Origin: Ovis canadensis
Taxonomy: Eukaryota; Chordata; Mammalia; Artiodactyla; Bovidae
NCBI RefSeq assembly: GCF_042477335.2
Contig: NC_091246.1
Span: 251,290,501 to 251,354,500, forward strand
Direction: 5' to 3'
Length of the DNA stretch: 64,000 bases
Part shown: positions 44,761 to 57,250 of the stretch, in pieces
How the letters are laid out: each line of letters starts with the position of its first letter
Numbering within the stretch: position 1 is the first letter of the stretch
Made by a program: the position numbers and the translations under genes
Notes under the pieces: generated by a model
The model's input: the letters and a program-made list of their open reading frames with translations, nothing else
Told to the model about the DNA's origin: nothing
The model's database searches: none

Positions 44761-46245
44761 TTCAGTTCAGTTCAGTCACTTAGTCGTGTCTGACTCTTTG
44801 TGACCGCCATGGACTACAGCGTGCCAGGCCTCCCTGTCCATAACCAACTCCTGGAGTTTACCCAGGCTCACGTCCATTGAGTCGGTGATGCCATCCAACC
44901 ATCTTATCCTCTGCTGTCCCCTTCTCCTCCTGCCTTCAATCCCTCCCAGCATCAGGGTCTTTTCCAGTGAGTCAGCTTTTCGAATCAGGTGGCCAAAGGA
45001 TTGGAGTTTCAGCTCCAACATCAGTCCTTCCAATGAACACCCAGGACTGATCTCCTTTAGAATGGACTGGTTGGATCTCTTCGCAGTCCAAGGGACTCTC
45101 AAGAGTCTTCTCCAACATCACAGTTCAAAAGCATCAATTCTTTGGCAAATCAGCTTTCTTTATAGGTCAACTCTCACATCCATACATGACTACTGGAAAA
45201 ACCATAGCCTTGACTAGATGGCAAATTAATGTCTCTGTTTTTTAATATGCTGTCTAGGTTGGTCATTGCTTTTCTTCCAAGGAGCAACCGTCTTTTAATT
45301 TTATGACTACAGTTACCATCTGCAGTGATTTTGGAGCCCAAGAAAATAAAGTCTGTCATTATTTCCACTGTTTCCCCATCTATTTGCCATGAAGTGATGG
45401 GACCAGATGCCATGATCTTCGTTTTCTGACTGTTGAGCTTTAAACCAACTTTTTCACTCTCCTCTTTCACTTTCATCAAGAGGATTTTCAGTTCCTCTTC
45501 ACTTTCTGCCATAAGGGTGGTGTCATCTGCATATCTGAGGTTATTGGTACTTCTCCCAGCAATCTTGATTCCAGCTTGTGCTTCTTCCAGCCCAGCATTT
45601 CTCACGATGTACTCTGCATACAAGTTAAATAAGCAGGGTGACAATAGACAGCCTTGACATATTTTTCCTATTTGGAACCAGTCTGTTGTTCCATGTCCAG
45701 TTCTAACAGTTGTTTCCTTACCTGCATACAGATTTCTTAAAAGGCAGGTCAAGTGGTCTGGTATTCCCATCTCTTTCAGAATTTTCCACAGTTTGTGGTG
45801 ATCCACACAGTCAAAGGCTTTGGCATAGTCAATAAGGCAGAAATAGATGTTTTTCTGGAAATCTCTTGCTTTTTTGATAATCCAGTGGATGTTGGCAATT
45901 GATCTCTGGTTCCTCCGTCTTTTCTAAAACCAGCTTGAACATCTGGAAGTTCGTGGTTCATGTATTGTTGAAGCCTGGCTTGGAGAATTTTGAGTATTAC
46001 TTTGCTACTGTGTGAGATGAGTGCAGTTGCTCAGTAGTCTGAGCATTCTTTGGCACTGCCTTTCTTTGGGATTGGAATGAAAAACTGACTTTTTCCAGTC
46101 CTGTGGCCACTGCTGAGTTTTCCAGATTTGCTGGCAATACCTTAGGAAGCATCACTACACACAAAGCTAGTGAAGGTGATAGAATTTCAGTCGAGCTATT
46201 TCAAATCCTAAAAGATGATGCTGTGAAAGTGCTGCACTCAATATT
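44761..46245 (-). mobile_element. BovB LINE with 5' inversion
   Basis: The minus-strand body (44761-46137) encodes RT remnants including LRYADDTTLMAE (YADD at about 45522-45533) with frameshifts and a stop separating the N-terminal part. Beyond it, 46140-46244 is BovB sequence in the plus orientation (TTAGGAAGCATCACTAC to GTGCTGCACTCAATAT). In the element's consensus order that block lies just upstream of the body, so the 5' end is inverted. CTTGGAATA (44752-44760) and CCTGGAATA (46246-46254) form a likely target duplication. Confidence 0.92.
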
Positions 46246-46258
46246 CCTGGAATATAGT

Positions 46259-46476
46259 GCATGCTAAGTTGCTTCAGTCATGTCTGACTCTTTGTGACCC
46301 CATGTACTGTAGCCCACCAGGCTCTTCTGTCCATGGGGATTCTCTAATCAAGAATACTGGAGTGAGTTGCCATGGTCTCTTCCAGGGGATCTTCCTGGCC
46401 TGGGGATCGAACTGGCATCTCATATGTTTCCTACATCGGCAGGTGGGTTCTTGACCACTGGTGCCACCCAGGAAGC
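46259..46476 (-). mobile_element. Bov-tA SINE at the BovB target site
   Basis: An exact 13-bp duplication, CCTGGAATATAGT, flanks it at 46246-46258 and 46477-46489. The left copy overlaps the right-hand target duplication of the BovB insertion. Confidence 0.92.
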
Positions 46477-47634
46477 CCTGGAATATAGTAGCTTCCCAAT
46501 AAATCTTTGTTGAGCAAATAAGTGGATGGATGGATGAATGGGGAATTCAAAGAAGGATAGGTAGGAGAATATGAGGAAAGAATAGAGCCACGGCTTTAAG
46601 AAAGCTTAAAAAAATAAGACCGAAAAGCCACTGTATTCGCTTCTCTGCCTGGAAGCTTTTGCAAACCGCCTCCTTGGTCTTTAAGCCCTGTGGAGAAGCC
46701 CCTCATGGAAAGGCTAAGCAGGTGAGGCAGGAGCTTGCCTCTCTTCCGGGATGCCCAGGTTTGTGGCTCTGCCCTCCTCGGTGCTCAGTGGCCTCTGTGT
46801 TCAGCTGGCAGATGGGGAAGCAGAAACAGGGCTTGCTCAGGGCAGGAATGGTAAAGAGGCTCTCACACCACTGGCTAGAACAGAGTCACATGGCTGCACC
46901 CAGCAGCAAGGGGAGCTGGGAAAGGTGTAGCCCCTTCCCTGCAGGGAGAGGTGACGGCTTTGGGGAGCATCTGGCCAGTCTGCCAGGACCATTTCCAGCC
47001 CAGAGAGTTTATAACCTTGGCATTTTCCATTTCACGGCACCCACTTTCCTTATACCACTCTGCTTTTTTTTTTTTTTTGTCCATACAAATGCCTCCTTCT
47101 AACAGAGGTTTATTCATTCCGGATGTTTCTTATTTCTTGTTGGCCTCTCCTCACTGGCACAGAGCTTTGGTGTTCTGTTCATCACTGTCTCCTCAGGATC
47201 CTGGACAGGGCCTGGCCTGCAGAAGGCACTTGACATTTATCAGAAGAACATGGAATGGTGTGGGTCCTTGGCTTGCAGCCTGATGGTGAGAGCACAGTCA
47301 GCCCTAGACCGACGGTCAGTTTCTCCTCTGCCTACTGGGAAGCCTGTGCTGGGGGTGGGGAATGGCCAGGCCTGGCTGGGAAAGGGCGCTGTGCGTGAAC
47401 TTTGCCAGGGTCACGGCAGGTGACCTGTGCAGGCCAGCGGCCCTGTTCCCCGACACGGTCCACGCCCAGGATGCCAGACCCCTGAGTCCGTTCAGGCCAA
47501 GAGGCTCACTCCTCTGAAGAAGAGGCTGTGGCTGCTGAGTCACTTGTCATGCAGTCCTCATGCACAGGGCGGTCTGTACCAGTCGGTTTCCCCAGCCAGA
47601 ACCTGATTTTTAGAAAATCAGTTTTCCCTATTTA

Positions 47635-47895
47635 TTTATCTTTGGCTCCCTGGGTCTTGATTGCTGCACAGGCTTTTCTCTGGTCGCTGTGAGTGGGTTC
47701 GCTCTCGAGTTGCCATGCATGGGCTTCTCATTGTGGGGGATGCTCTTGCTGTGGAGCACAGGCTCCAGGCATGTGGGCTCAGGGCTTAGCTGAGATTCCC
47801 CTCGGCACATGGGATCTTCCCAGACCAAGGCGGATTGGACCCCTGTCTCCTGTATTTGGCAGGTGGATTCTTTACCACTGAGCCACCAGGGAAGG
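47635..47895 (-). mobile_element. CHR SINE, long form
   Basis: On plus: CCCTATTTATTTATCTTTGG, GGGTCTTGATTGCTGCACAG and CACTGAGCCACCAGGGAAGG. Confidence 0.84.
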
Positions 47896-47929
47896 TTTGA
47901 TTTTTTCTTAATTAAAAAAATGTATTTTA

Positions 47930-48058
47930 CTTTAAATTCTAAATTTCTTTGACTGTGCTGCACGGCTTGTGGGATGTTAGGTCCCAGACCAGGGATTGAG
48001 CCTGCACCCTCTGCAGTGAAACTGCGGTGTCTTCACCATTGGACAGCCAGGGAATTCG
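47930..48058 (-). mobile_element. CHR SINE
   Basis: On plus: TTTGACTGTGCTGCACGGCT, CCAGACCAGGGATTGAGCCT and CATTGGACAGCCAGGGAATT. Confidence 0.82.
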
Positions 48059-48560
48059 CTAGAGCCTGATTTTTAAAAATGTAAACCACAAAAGGGAGCC
48101 CGGTTCTTCTTCTCCAATTATGAGGGACAAACATGTCCCTCTGGTGGTAACTTCAGAGCGCCTGGGCGATAGAGATGTCCAGCTTTGGGAGCCTTCCTGT
48201 GTCTCATTTTTGAGAGAAGGACACAAAGCCCAGAGAGGTGAAGAGACCTGGCCAAGGTTGCCCAGTGTTCTGGGGACTGAGGACTCCCAGAGGCCAAGGT
48301 GTCCGGGTCCCCCTTCTGACCTCCCACCTTCCCTGGGCACAACACCAGGAATGCCCATGAGCAGGAGAATGGGAAGCTGGGGCACAAAGAGACAAGAAGA
48401 GGTGGCTTGGGAAGAGGCCACTCTGAGCTCCAGCTGGAAGCACGTGGTGGGGTCAGCGACCAAGCAGAGAGGAGGGTAGAGGAAGCAGAGAGGGGCTCTG
48501 GTCCTGGCTTTGGAGGTGGAGAAGTCATCCAGATCTGTCACCTTTTAATCCTTGCAGGAT

Positions 48561-49855
48561 TGAAGAGAGGCAATGCCAAAGAATGCTCAAACTACCGCAC
48601 AATTGCACTCACCTCACACGCTAGTAAAGTCATGCTCAAAATTCTCCAAGCCAGGCTTCAACAATATGTGAACCATGAACTTTCAGATGTTCAAGCTGGT
48701 TTTAGAAAAGGCAAAGGAACCAGAGATCAAATTGCCAACATCCACTGGGTCATCGAAAAAGCAAGAGATTTCCAGAAAAACATCTATTTCTGCTTTATTG
48801 ACTATGCCAAAGCCTTTGACTGTGTGGATCACCACAAACTGTGGAAAATTCTAAAAGAGATGGGAATACCAGACCACTTGACCTTCCTCTTGGGAAATTT
48901 GTATGCAGGTCAGGAAACAACTGTTAGAACTGGACGTGGAACAACAGACTGGTTCCAAATAGGAAAAGGAGTATGTCAAGGCTGTCTATTGTCACCCTGC
49001 TTATTTAGCTTGTATGTAGAGTACATCACGAGAAATGCTGGGCTGGAAGAAGCACAAGCTGGAATCAAGATTGCTGGGAAAAATATCAATAACCTCAGAT
49101 ATGCAGATGACACTACCTTTATGGCAGAAAGCAAAGAAGAACTAAAGAGCTTCTTGATGAAAGTGAAAGAGGAGAGTGAAAAAGTTGGCTTAAAGCTCAA
49201 CATTCAGAAAACGAAGATCATGGCATCCGGTCCCATCACTTCCTGGCAAATAGTTGGGGAAACAGTGGAAACAGTGACAGGCTTTATTTTGGGGGCTCCA
49301 AAATCACTGCAGATGGTGACTGCAGCCATGAGGTTGAAAGACACTTACTCCTTGGAAGAAAAGTTATGACCAACCTAGACAGCATATTAAAAAGCAGAGA
49401 TGTTACTTTGCCAACAAAAGTCCATCTATGGTTTTTCCAGTAGTCATGTATGGATGTGAGAGTTGGACTGTAAAGAAAGATGAGCTTTGAAGAATTGATG
49501 CTTTTGAACTGTGATGTTGGAGAAGACTCTTGAGAGTCCCTTGGACTGTAAGGAGATCCAACCAGTCCATTCTAAAGGAGATCAGTCTTTGGGGTTCATT
49601 GGAAGGACTGATGTTGAAGCTGAAACTCCAATCCTTTGGCCACCTGATTCGAAAAGCGGACTTATTGAAAAAGACCCTGATGCTGGAAGGGATTGAAGGC
49701 GGGAGAAGGGGACGATAGAGGATGGGGTGGTTGGATGGCATCACTGACTCAATGGAGATAAGTTTGAGCAAGCTCCAGGAGTTGGTGATGGGAGGCCTGA
49801 AGTGCTACAGTCCCTGGGGTTGCAAAGAGCTCGAAACGACTGAGGGACTGAACTG
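48561..49855 (+). mobile_element. BovB LINE, 5' truncated, with long RT frame
   Basis: AATCCTTG[C/T]AGGAT at 48547-48560 and 49856-49869 is its 14-bp target duplication. From about 48566 it keeps a long RT frame: NIHWVIEKARDFQKN, FIDYAKAFDCVDHHKL (the first catalytic Asp region), GVCQGCLLSPCLF, and YADD at about 49100-49111. The frame is lost near 49290 by a one-base change in the run GGGGG relative to the 35-kb copy. The open frame extends into the flank to 48407 by chance. It lacks the endonuclease and N-terminal RT, so it is not autonomous. Confidence 0.94.
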
Positions 49856-50505
49856 AATCCTTGTAGGATCTCTGTGCCCTTCCTCACAGAAGCTGGCAGC
49901 CAGCACTCTCTCCAGAAGCCAAGGCCAGTAGCCTCTGCAGCCCCAATGTAGCCCAGACACCTCTGGGTACAGTGGGAGCATCCTGGACAAGCAGCCAGGA
50001 GACTTGGGCTCTGTCAATTCAAATTGTTACTATCACCAGTCACGTGCCAGGCATTGTCCTCTGCAGGCAAGTTCTCTGCCTCATGGGGCTTCTCTTCTAA
50101 TATAAGAGACTGTTAATGAGCAGACAAATACTCACACGCCCAAGGTCTTTACAGATGATGACAGCAAGCAGGATAATGGGATACACAATGGCTGAACAGC
50201 TTGGTTAGTTGTGGGGAGGATGGAAACAAGGAGGGCCTCTCTGAAGAGGGGACTGTGGAGCTGAGATCTGTGTGTGAGAAGGCAGCAGTCAAGCAAAAAT
50301 CTGAGGGAAATGTGGTCCCTCCCTGGGCAGTGGCAAGTGCAAAGGCCCTGAGGCAGAAATGAGCTTGTGTTTGGGCAAATTTGCCTGGAGAGAAGGGCAA
50401 GAGGCAGAGTATAAAAAGAGGCCCTGTCACTTTGTCATTATCTCTAAGGGATTTGAGTACGTCTTATCTCCTTATTCAACCCCTAAATTTTAGGCATCTG
50501 TAACT

Positions 50506-50695
50506 TTGTGGTTCCGTGGTAAAGAATCCGCCTGCCAATTCAGGAGATGCGAGTTTGATCCTTGGGATGGGAAGATCCCCTGGAGAAGGAAATGGAACCC
50601 ACTTCAGTATTCTTGCCTGGGAAATCCCATGGAGAGATGGCCTGGTGGGCTACAGTTCATAGGGGTCACAAAGAGTAGGACACAACTTAGAGTGT
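50506..50695 (+). mobile_element. Bov-tA SINE
   Basis: GGTAAAGAATCCGCCTGCCA, GAAGATCCCCTGGAGAAGGA and GGGCTACAGTTCATAGGGGT are in the usual order; the extreme head is lost. Confidence 0.86.
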
Positions 50696-52279
50696 CCACC
50701 AACAAGCTAAAACAAACCTTTCTTGGCCCTATTTCAAATTTTTATTTTAATGGCTTTTGTACAGAAGTCAGGATATTATTAGTCTGGGAGTCAGAAGACC
50801 TAAATTGTGGCCTCAGATTTTTCAGTAGTGAGCGGTGTGACTTTGGACAAATCCCCTTTCTCATCTTTAAACCAGGAGATTGGACCACAAGCTCTAAAGG
50901 CCTTTCTGGCTGAGGGAGCCCAGCTCCGGGAATTCATGTTAACTCTTCTTGATCCTGTTTTCAGCCCACGTATGGATCTTCTCAGCACACATCTGCTCCT
51001 TCATCCAGGATCTGCACACAGCAGACATATATTAGATGTTTCTGAAAACAGGAGACAACTTGCACAGACGTTAGCAGGGGGTGCTCAGATACATCGTGCA
51101 GCTTTTAAAAGACGAATGAGTTAAGCCCGCCACTGATCTGGAGGGAGGCTCGTGATGTAACTGATAAAGCTAGCTGCAGGATGTGTTAGAGAAAGGCTCT
51201 GTTTTTGTGAAAACCAAACAACAAAGATCTCTGTATGGTCATATGTGGGTTTGTTTGTGCTCACAAGTGAGGAGAGAGGTGGGAGAGAAAAAGCTGCAGT
51301 CTGTAACATCAGTTATCTAGTGTGTGTGTGTGCACATTTTCCTTAAAGACCGCAGCACACCTCTCAGGACCCAGCCCACCATCTGAGCCTGTGTATCACT
51401 GAGATTCTGGCAGAGGGGTGCTGTGATGTCAATCTCTGAGCTTATGTCCTTTGGAGACTGAGGCAGGTAGGGAGGGACAGGCCTGGGCGGTATCCACTTG
51501 GACCTTGGAATGTCCCTCTCCTCTCCTGGCATCTGGGCCTCTATTTCAAAGGCTGCTGATCACTCATAATCTGAAGCTGGTTTTGGTGCCCGGAGATGCG
51601 CGGGAGCTGCCCAGGGCCTGTGGGATCTGAGACCACAGGTGTGACGACGCCACGAGAATCGGATGCCTCCAGCCCGCTCTTTCCTGCTCCTTCCTGCCCC
51701 TGCTTTAGGGCTTCAGAGGCAGCTTGGGCTGTAAGGGTCTTCTGGGGCCTCCCCGGCCACCCCTCTGGTTGCAGACTGATTGAAACCAGCCTTCCCGCAA
51801 GGCTGCCCTGCGGGGAGATGTGTGTGTAGCTTATTGTCTGGGCTCCAGAAGCCACTTCCGTGTCATGTCACTCTCTCCTTCAGGGAACCCCTGCAGATGT
51901 CTACTTTAAATCTCCTTTGCTGCGGTCTGTGTCCACCTTCTTGGCTGTGGGCTTCTCTCCCCACATAGGAGCCCTTCAGCCTGGATGTTGCGGAGTGGCC
52001 TCCCTCCAACTTGCTCGTCCTGGCGTCAGGAAGGAAGCACCCTGCCGCTTGTGGAGCACTTGACGCTTTTCAAAGCCGTCTCACGCCGTATCCCACTCGA
52101 ACAGCCCCTTGCAATAGTCCTCTGCGGCAGGATCGGCTGGGAGTATTGCCTCTGTGCTACACAGGAAATGGGGGTGCAGAGCAGTCAAGTGACTTGTCTG
52201 TGTCCCACAATGAGTAATAGGTGTTTCCAGGCCTTTGACTGCAAAGATCAACCTGTTGAGACCTTGCGCTATTGTCAGA

Positions 52280-52405
52280 GATGTCCCCTCCCCGGAGGTC
52301 CAGTGGTTAAGGCTCCAAGCTTTCACTGCAGGGAATGCAGGTTTGATTCCTCATAGGGCGACGAAGATCTCACAATCTCACAAACCGCACAGTGTGGCCA
52401 AAAAA
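52280..52405 (+). mobile_element. CHR SINE
   Basis: CCCCGGAGGTCCAGTGGTTA at the head; tail GTGGCCAAAAAAATAGG. Confidence 0.8.
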
Positions 52406-52967
52406 ATAGGAAAGGAACCTCTACCATGGAAGGTCCCCTGGGAGACTGGCTTAATCAGCCACGCTTACATCTGATGAGCTGACTCCTCAGTCTCAAGAGA
52501 GCGGCCCAGGGTTTATTCGAGATCTGGGGTGACCGTTCTGGGCTGGAGCGATCAGCCTCGAGCTCTAGTGTCTGAAAGAAGGCCGAGACTAGTGAGACTG
52601 AGTGCAGTGGCACGTGGGGTCAGGGTCAGACACATGCTGATCGGTGGCGTGGAGGGGTAGGCGCTGCGAGCAGGGAAGGAGGCTGCTCCGGGGAGAGGGG
52701 CCTGGGAAGGTGCGCACAGGGCAGTCCGGGTGGACGACCCAGTGACCTGAGAAGGAAAGAGCCAGGAACGTTTGGATCCGGTGAGCCGGCTGGATGTCGC
52801 ACAGTTGGGCATCACGACAGACCCTGCAGCTCTTCCACAGTCCCCCGTTTCCAGAGCTGCTGAGCTGATGAGAACAGAGAACAGCTGTCAGGGCCAGAGC
52901 CATCTTAGATGCAACAGGCGAAGGCCCAGCTCCCACTGGCTTAGGCAAAAAGTAGACCTCATTGGCT

Positions 52968-53195
52968 CCAGGCTCGTTGGGAAAGACCCTGATGCTGGGG
53001 AAGACTGAAGGCTAACGGAGAAGGGGGCGACGGAGGGATGAGGTGGCTTGATAGCATCACTGACTCAATGGACATGAATCTGAGCACACTCCCCGAGACA
53101 GTGAAAGACAGGGGAACCGGGAGTGCTGTAGCCCACGGGGTCGCAAAGACTCGGACATGACTTGGTGACTGAATAACATCGACAACAATTGGCTC
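52968..53195 (+). mobile_element. BovB LINE 3'-end fragment
   Basis: GGGAAAGACCCTGATGCTGG, ATCACTGACTCAATGGACAT and GACATGACTTGGTGACTGAA mark the BovB terminus. Confidence 0.88.
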
Positions 53196-53649
53196 AAGGC
53201 ACTGAAACTCCAGAGGCAGACCTGGGCAGGCCTGGTGAGATCCAGGGCCTCAAACAAATGCCATGGGGCTTGTGGCCCACTCTGCTTTTCCCTGCTGGCC
53301 TCTCTGCCTCTCTCTCTCTCCTCATGGTGGCAAGATAGCTGCCAGCACCACCAGACATTTCTCCCTACCTCTCAGCAACTCCAGCAGAAAGTAAGCATTT
53401 CTCTTCCCATGAGTTTCCAACGGAAGTCCCAGGATGAAGTTCTAGCGGCTCTGACCAGTCATATGCTCTTCCCAGAACCGATCTCTGGGGCTAAGGGTAT
53501 GGGACATTCTGATGGGTCAGGCCTGATCACACGCCCTTCTCTGAAGCCCATATGTGTGAAGTCAAACTCCACCTGAATCCCAGGGACCAAAAGCAGAGAA
53601 TGATGGTTTTACCAGGAGCATCCCGGGAGTGGGTCTCAAGAGTGCGTTA

Positions 53650-53890
53650 GCCCAGGTAAGCCACTTGCTGCAATAAACACCCCAACATGTCAGCAGCCAA
53701 CACAATACAACTTCATTTCTTGCTCCCATTGGTGTCAGGGCTGGGGCTCTACTTTTTATGCTCATCCAGGGATCCAGGCTGGTGGAGGCTCTCTCATCTT
53801 CAACACTTAGTTTCCAAGGACAGCCTGGGTTGATGATATCCAATAGGTTGGCGGGAGAATAAAGCAAAGGTTACATTTTGTTTGATCCAG
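53650..53890 (+). repeat. Old interspersed repeat, family not resolved
   Basis: CAACTTCATTTCTTGCTCCC, CAGGGCTGGGGCTCTACTTT and GGATCCAGGCTGGTGGAGGC resemble a fossil repeat with the general layout of the 43730 element. Low certainty. Confidence 0.4.
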
Positions 53891-54344
53891 GCCCCGGGAG
53901 AGGTGTTCATCTATTGTACTTGCCACAGCTTAGTCACATTACCTGGCACGTCTCAGTGCCAGGGAGAGAGGGGAGGCAGTCTGTACCTTAAAAGAGGGGT
54001 GAGTGAATCCTGGGCAGGCAAAAACAAGACCCACCTGTGCTTTCTAGCTCAGTCCAAGTCCTTCAGCCTTTGTCCCCGGCATGAAGCCGGACCGGCCCGA
54101 TCTTCCCAGCTGAGGTCTCCTTTGTGATGGCTGGATCCACCTGCCCCCTTCGTCCCTCGCATACCCAACCTCCTTTGCGCTCTTAAATTGAGTGGCGAGG
54201 AGGCTTTTTTATCCCGGATCAGCTGCCAAGCCCATAGATTCTCTGCGGACAGGCAGGCAGTAGAACAAAGGGACAGAGAGAACGGTTTTGATTCAGAGAC
54301 TCCTCAGATTCATGTGTCAACCCCTCAGTCCTTGTTAGCTACCC

Positions 54345-54467
54345 GAAATAGCACCCCACTCCAGTACTCTTGCCTGGAAAACCCCATGGACAGAGGAGCC
54401 TGGCAGGCTACAGACCACGGGGTCGCAAAGAGTCGGACACGACTTCACTTTCACTTTCACTGGTCGC
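54345..54467 (+). mobile_element. Bov-A monomer SINE
   Basis: CCCCACTCCAGTACTCTTGC through GGGTCGCAAAGAGTCGGACA and a (TTTCAC)n tail. Confidence 0.86.
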
Positions 54468-54498
54468 TAAGCCAGCAGCACCTTCCTCTGCTCCACGC

Positions 54499-54723
54499 TT
54501 GCAGGCGTCCTAAGTCACTTCAGTCGTGTCGGACTCTGTGACCCCATGGACTGTATAGCCTGCCAGGCTCCTCTGTCCATGGGATTCTGCAGACAAGAAT
54601 ACTGGAGTGGGTTGCTGTGCCTTCCTCCAGGGGATCTTTCTGACCCAGGGCTCAAACCCGTGTCTCTTATGCCTCCTGCATTGGGAGGTGGGCTCTTTAC
54701 CACTAGCTGCCACCTGCGAAGCC
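54499..54723 (-). mobile_element. Bov-tA SINE
   Basis: On plus: GTCACTTCAGTCGTGTCGGA to AGCTGCCACCTGCGAAGCCC. Confidence 0.88.
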
Positions 54724-55888
54724 CTCCTCTGCCCCACAGCCCATAGCTAAGGGCAGATAGGAGCTGGAGGGAAGTTGACCCATCACCACAAAGGCCTGGC
54801 ATCCCAGCTTTCTGAAGAGCTTAACTGGGAAGGCTATGTGCCAGCACCGCTGTTGGCAGCAGCTAATCATTCATTCATTCATTCTTTGACCTCTGACGTG
54901 CTCTCTGTGCGCCTGGCATTGGGCCGGGTGCTCAGGCGAGAAGGAGATGCAGAAGCATAAGATAGCAGACCTAGTCCAGTGTTAAGGCAGTCACGCTCGT
55001 GCGGCTGAACAACTGCAGATGGAAGCTAAGACAGGCTGAAGCTGGATCTTCTGCCTTGATATAGAAATGATGCCACCCCAGGGCACGGACAAGCGGCACA
55101 TTCAGGGCTTCAGGGACCTGATCTCCTCATCCCAGGGCTGTCAGTGAGGAGGGCGCCAGGTAAAAATGACAATCGTCAGCGCAAGAGCGGCAGTTACAAC
55201 CCATTGTGTGCATTGGGCTCTGTGCTAAATTATTCAAACGTGCAAAGCTTTCATTCTCCCAACAACTGTCTAAAATCTCGAACTCACCCACCCCTGTTTT
55301 TACAGATGGAAAATCAAGGCGCCGAAAGCTTTCAGAAACCTGCTCCAAGTTATAAAGCCATCATCAAGTGGCAGCTCTGGGACTGGCAGTCAGGTCCATC
55401 CTGTGCCCAAGCCCGGTCTGACCGCCTGTGTTAAATCAGAGACGGCATCTGTCTGGATCATCTTCCGGCTGCCCAGACTGCGAACCCGGAGGGTGGCTGG
55501 TGTCTGCCAGGAGCTGCTCTGTATTGTGAGTGGCAGCCCTCTGCCGGGGCTGGACTAGATCCAAGAGCGAGAAGGCCCCAACCTGGGGCTTTGGAGCTCA
55601 GAGCGGACCCCAGGGACAAGGGCTGCAGTCTCTTCCACGGGCCTCATCTCTTGGGCCACGGTTTTCCTCCCCAAGAATAGCCATCCCTCTGAGCAGGGCA
55701 TCTGAGGATAGCTCCCCTTCAGCCTCCCCAGGCAGAAGCCTGGCAGAAGGAGCGCTCCTCCACCCACTCGGTCTTCTATTCCGTGATGGCTCTTCCATCT
55801 GGCTCATTCATTCTCGCATTCATTCAACAAGTTAATATTGAGCCTCACTCTCTGCTCGGCGGTGGTCAAGGTACTGAAGGTGGTACAA

Positions 55889-56420
55889 GGTTCAGTTCAG
55901 TCGCTCAGTCGTGTCCGACTCTTTGTGACCCCACGGACTGTAGCACAGCAGGCCTCCCTGTCCGTCACCAACCCCCAGAGCTTACCCAAACTCATGTCCA
56001 TTGACTTGGTGATGCCATCCAACCATCTCATCCTCTGTTGTCCCCTTCTCCTCCTGCCTTCAATCCCTCCCAGCATCAGGGTCTTTTCCAATGAGTCAGC
56101 TCTTCGAATCAGGTGGCCAAAGGATTGGAATTTCAGCTTCAGCATCAGTCCTTCCAATGAACACCCAGGACTGATTTCCTTCAGAATGGACTGGTTGGAT
56201 CTCCTTGCAGTCCAAGGGACTCTCAAGAGTCTTCTCCAACACCACAGTTCTAAAGCATCAATTCTTCAGCACTCAACTTTCTTTACAGTCCAACTCTCAC
56301 ATCCATACATGACCACTGGAAAAACCATAGCCTTGACCAGATGGACCTTTGTTGGCAAAGCAATGTCTGCTTTTCAATATGCTGTCTGGGTTGGTCATAA
56401 CTTTCCTGCCAAGGAGTACT
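55889..56420 (-). mobile_element. BovB LINE 3' part
   Basis: On plus it begins TTCAGTTCAGTCGCTCAGTC, has GGTGATGCCATCCAACCATC and CAGGACTGATTTCCTTCAGA, and ends near TTCCTGCCAAGGAGTA. GTACTGAAGG is found near both ends (about 55871 and 56417), but on the left it is 10 bp from the recognisable terminus, so the duplication is uncertain. Confidence 0.9.
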
Positions 56421-56989
56421 GAAGGGGCGGGGAAACGAATACGAATCTAGGAAGCAGTATGAGAGGTGAGACGCTTCCGTACAAACAGGAATCCGAGGCG
56501 TCACCTGATGAGGGCCACGAGCGCAGCGCAGGCCCCGTTCTGTGCGGCCGAGAGGAGAGGTGGCCGTGGCTCTGGCAGGAGCAGAGGAGGGGTGTGCATT
56601 AGGGAAAGTTCCGAGGAGGTAGGATTGAGCCTGTGAGAGGGTAGGGCTGAACACGTGCGGGCAAAGGAAAGGACATTCGAGGTGGTGAGGATGGCAGGGC
56701 CCGGGCCTGGACGTGGGTGCACACGGTGAGGTCTGGGGACCTGGGAGCATGTCTGTGTAAGAAGGGGAGGAGCAGGAGTCAGGATGGCACGGGTGGCTGG
56801 AGCTGTGAGCTGTGGCCCAGTCACGCCAGTCACGGCCCAGCCCCTCCCGAGTGGGGTCAGGAGAGCAGGAGGTAAGGCCCCAGAGGTCCCGGGAAGAGGC
56901 TGGGCCCCGTGGGACATGCTGCCTGAGTTGTCCCTGACTGCGTGTTGTTTCTGGAAAGCCCTCTATTGCCACATTCACATCCCAGCATT

Positions 56990-57115
56990 GCTTCTCAGGC
57001 CCAGGTGGTTAGGACTCCATGGTTCCAATGCAGCGGACACAGGTTCCATCCCTGGTTGAGGAACTAAGATCCCACATGCTGCATGGTATGGCCAACCTCC
57101 ACCCCCTCCCCCCAA
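56990..57115 (+). mobile_element. CHR SINE
   Basis: GCTTCTCAGGCCCAGGTGGT, TCCATCCCTGGTTGAGGAAC and GTATGGCC with a poorly kept tail. Confidence 0.75.
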
Positions 57116-57139
57116 AAAAGACCTCAGAAGAAAAATCTG

Positions 57140-57250
57140 TAGGGTTCCATGAACTTGGGCAAACTCTGGGAGATGGCAAGAGACAGGGAAGCCTGATGTG
57201 CTACAGTCCACGGGGCAGCAAAGAGTTGGACGTGATGTGGCGACGTAGGC
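57140..57250 (+). mobile_element. BovB LINE terminal fragment
   Basis: GGGCAAACTCTGGGAGATGG and CCTGATGTGCTACAGTCCAC mark the last 110 bp of a BovB copy. Confidence 0.8.

Noticed and set aside
48407-48560. N-terminal extension of the open frame that continues into the BovB RT at 48561
   Set aside because: The first ~50 codons lie outside the BovB target duplication and match nothing; it is a chance in-frame join of flank and LINE, not a gene.
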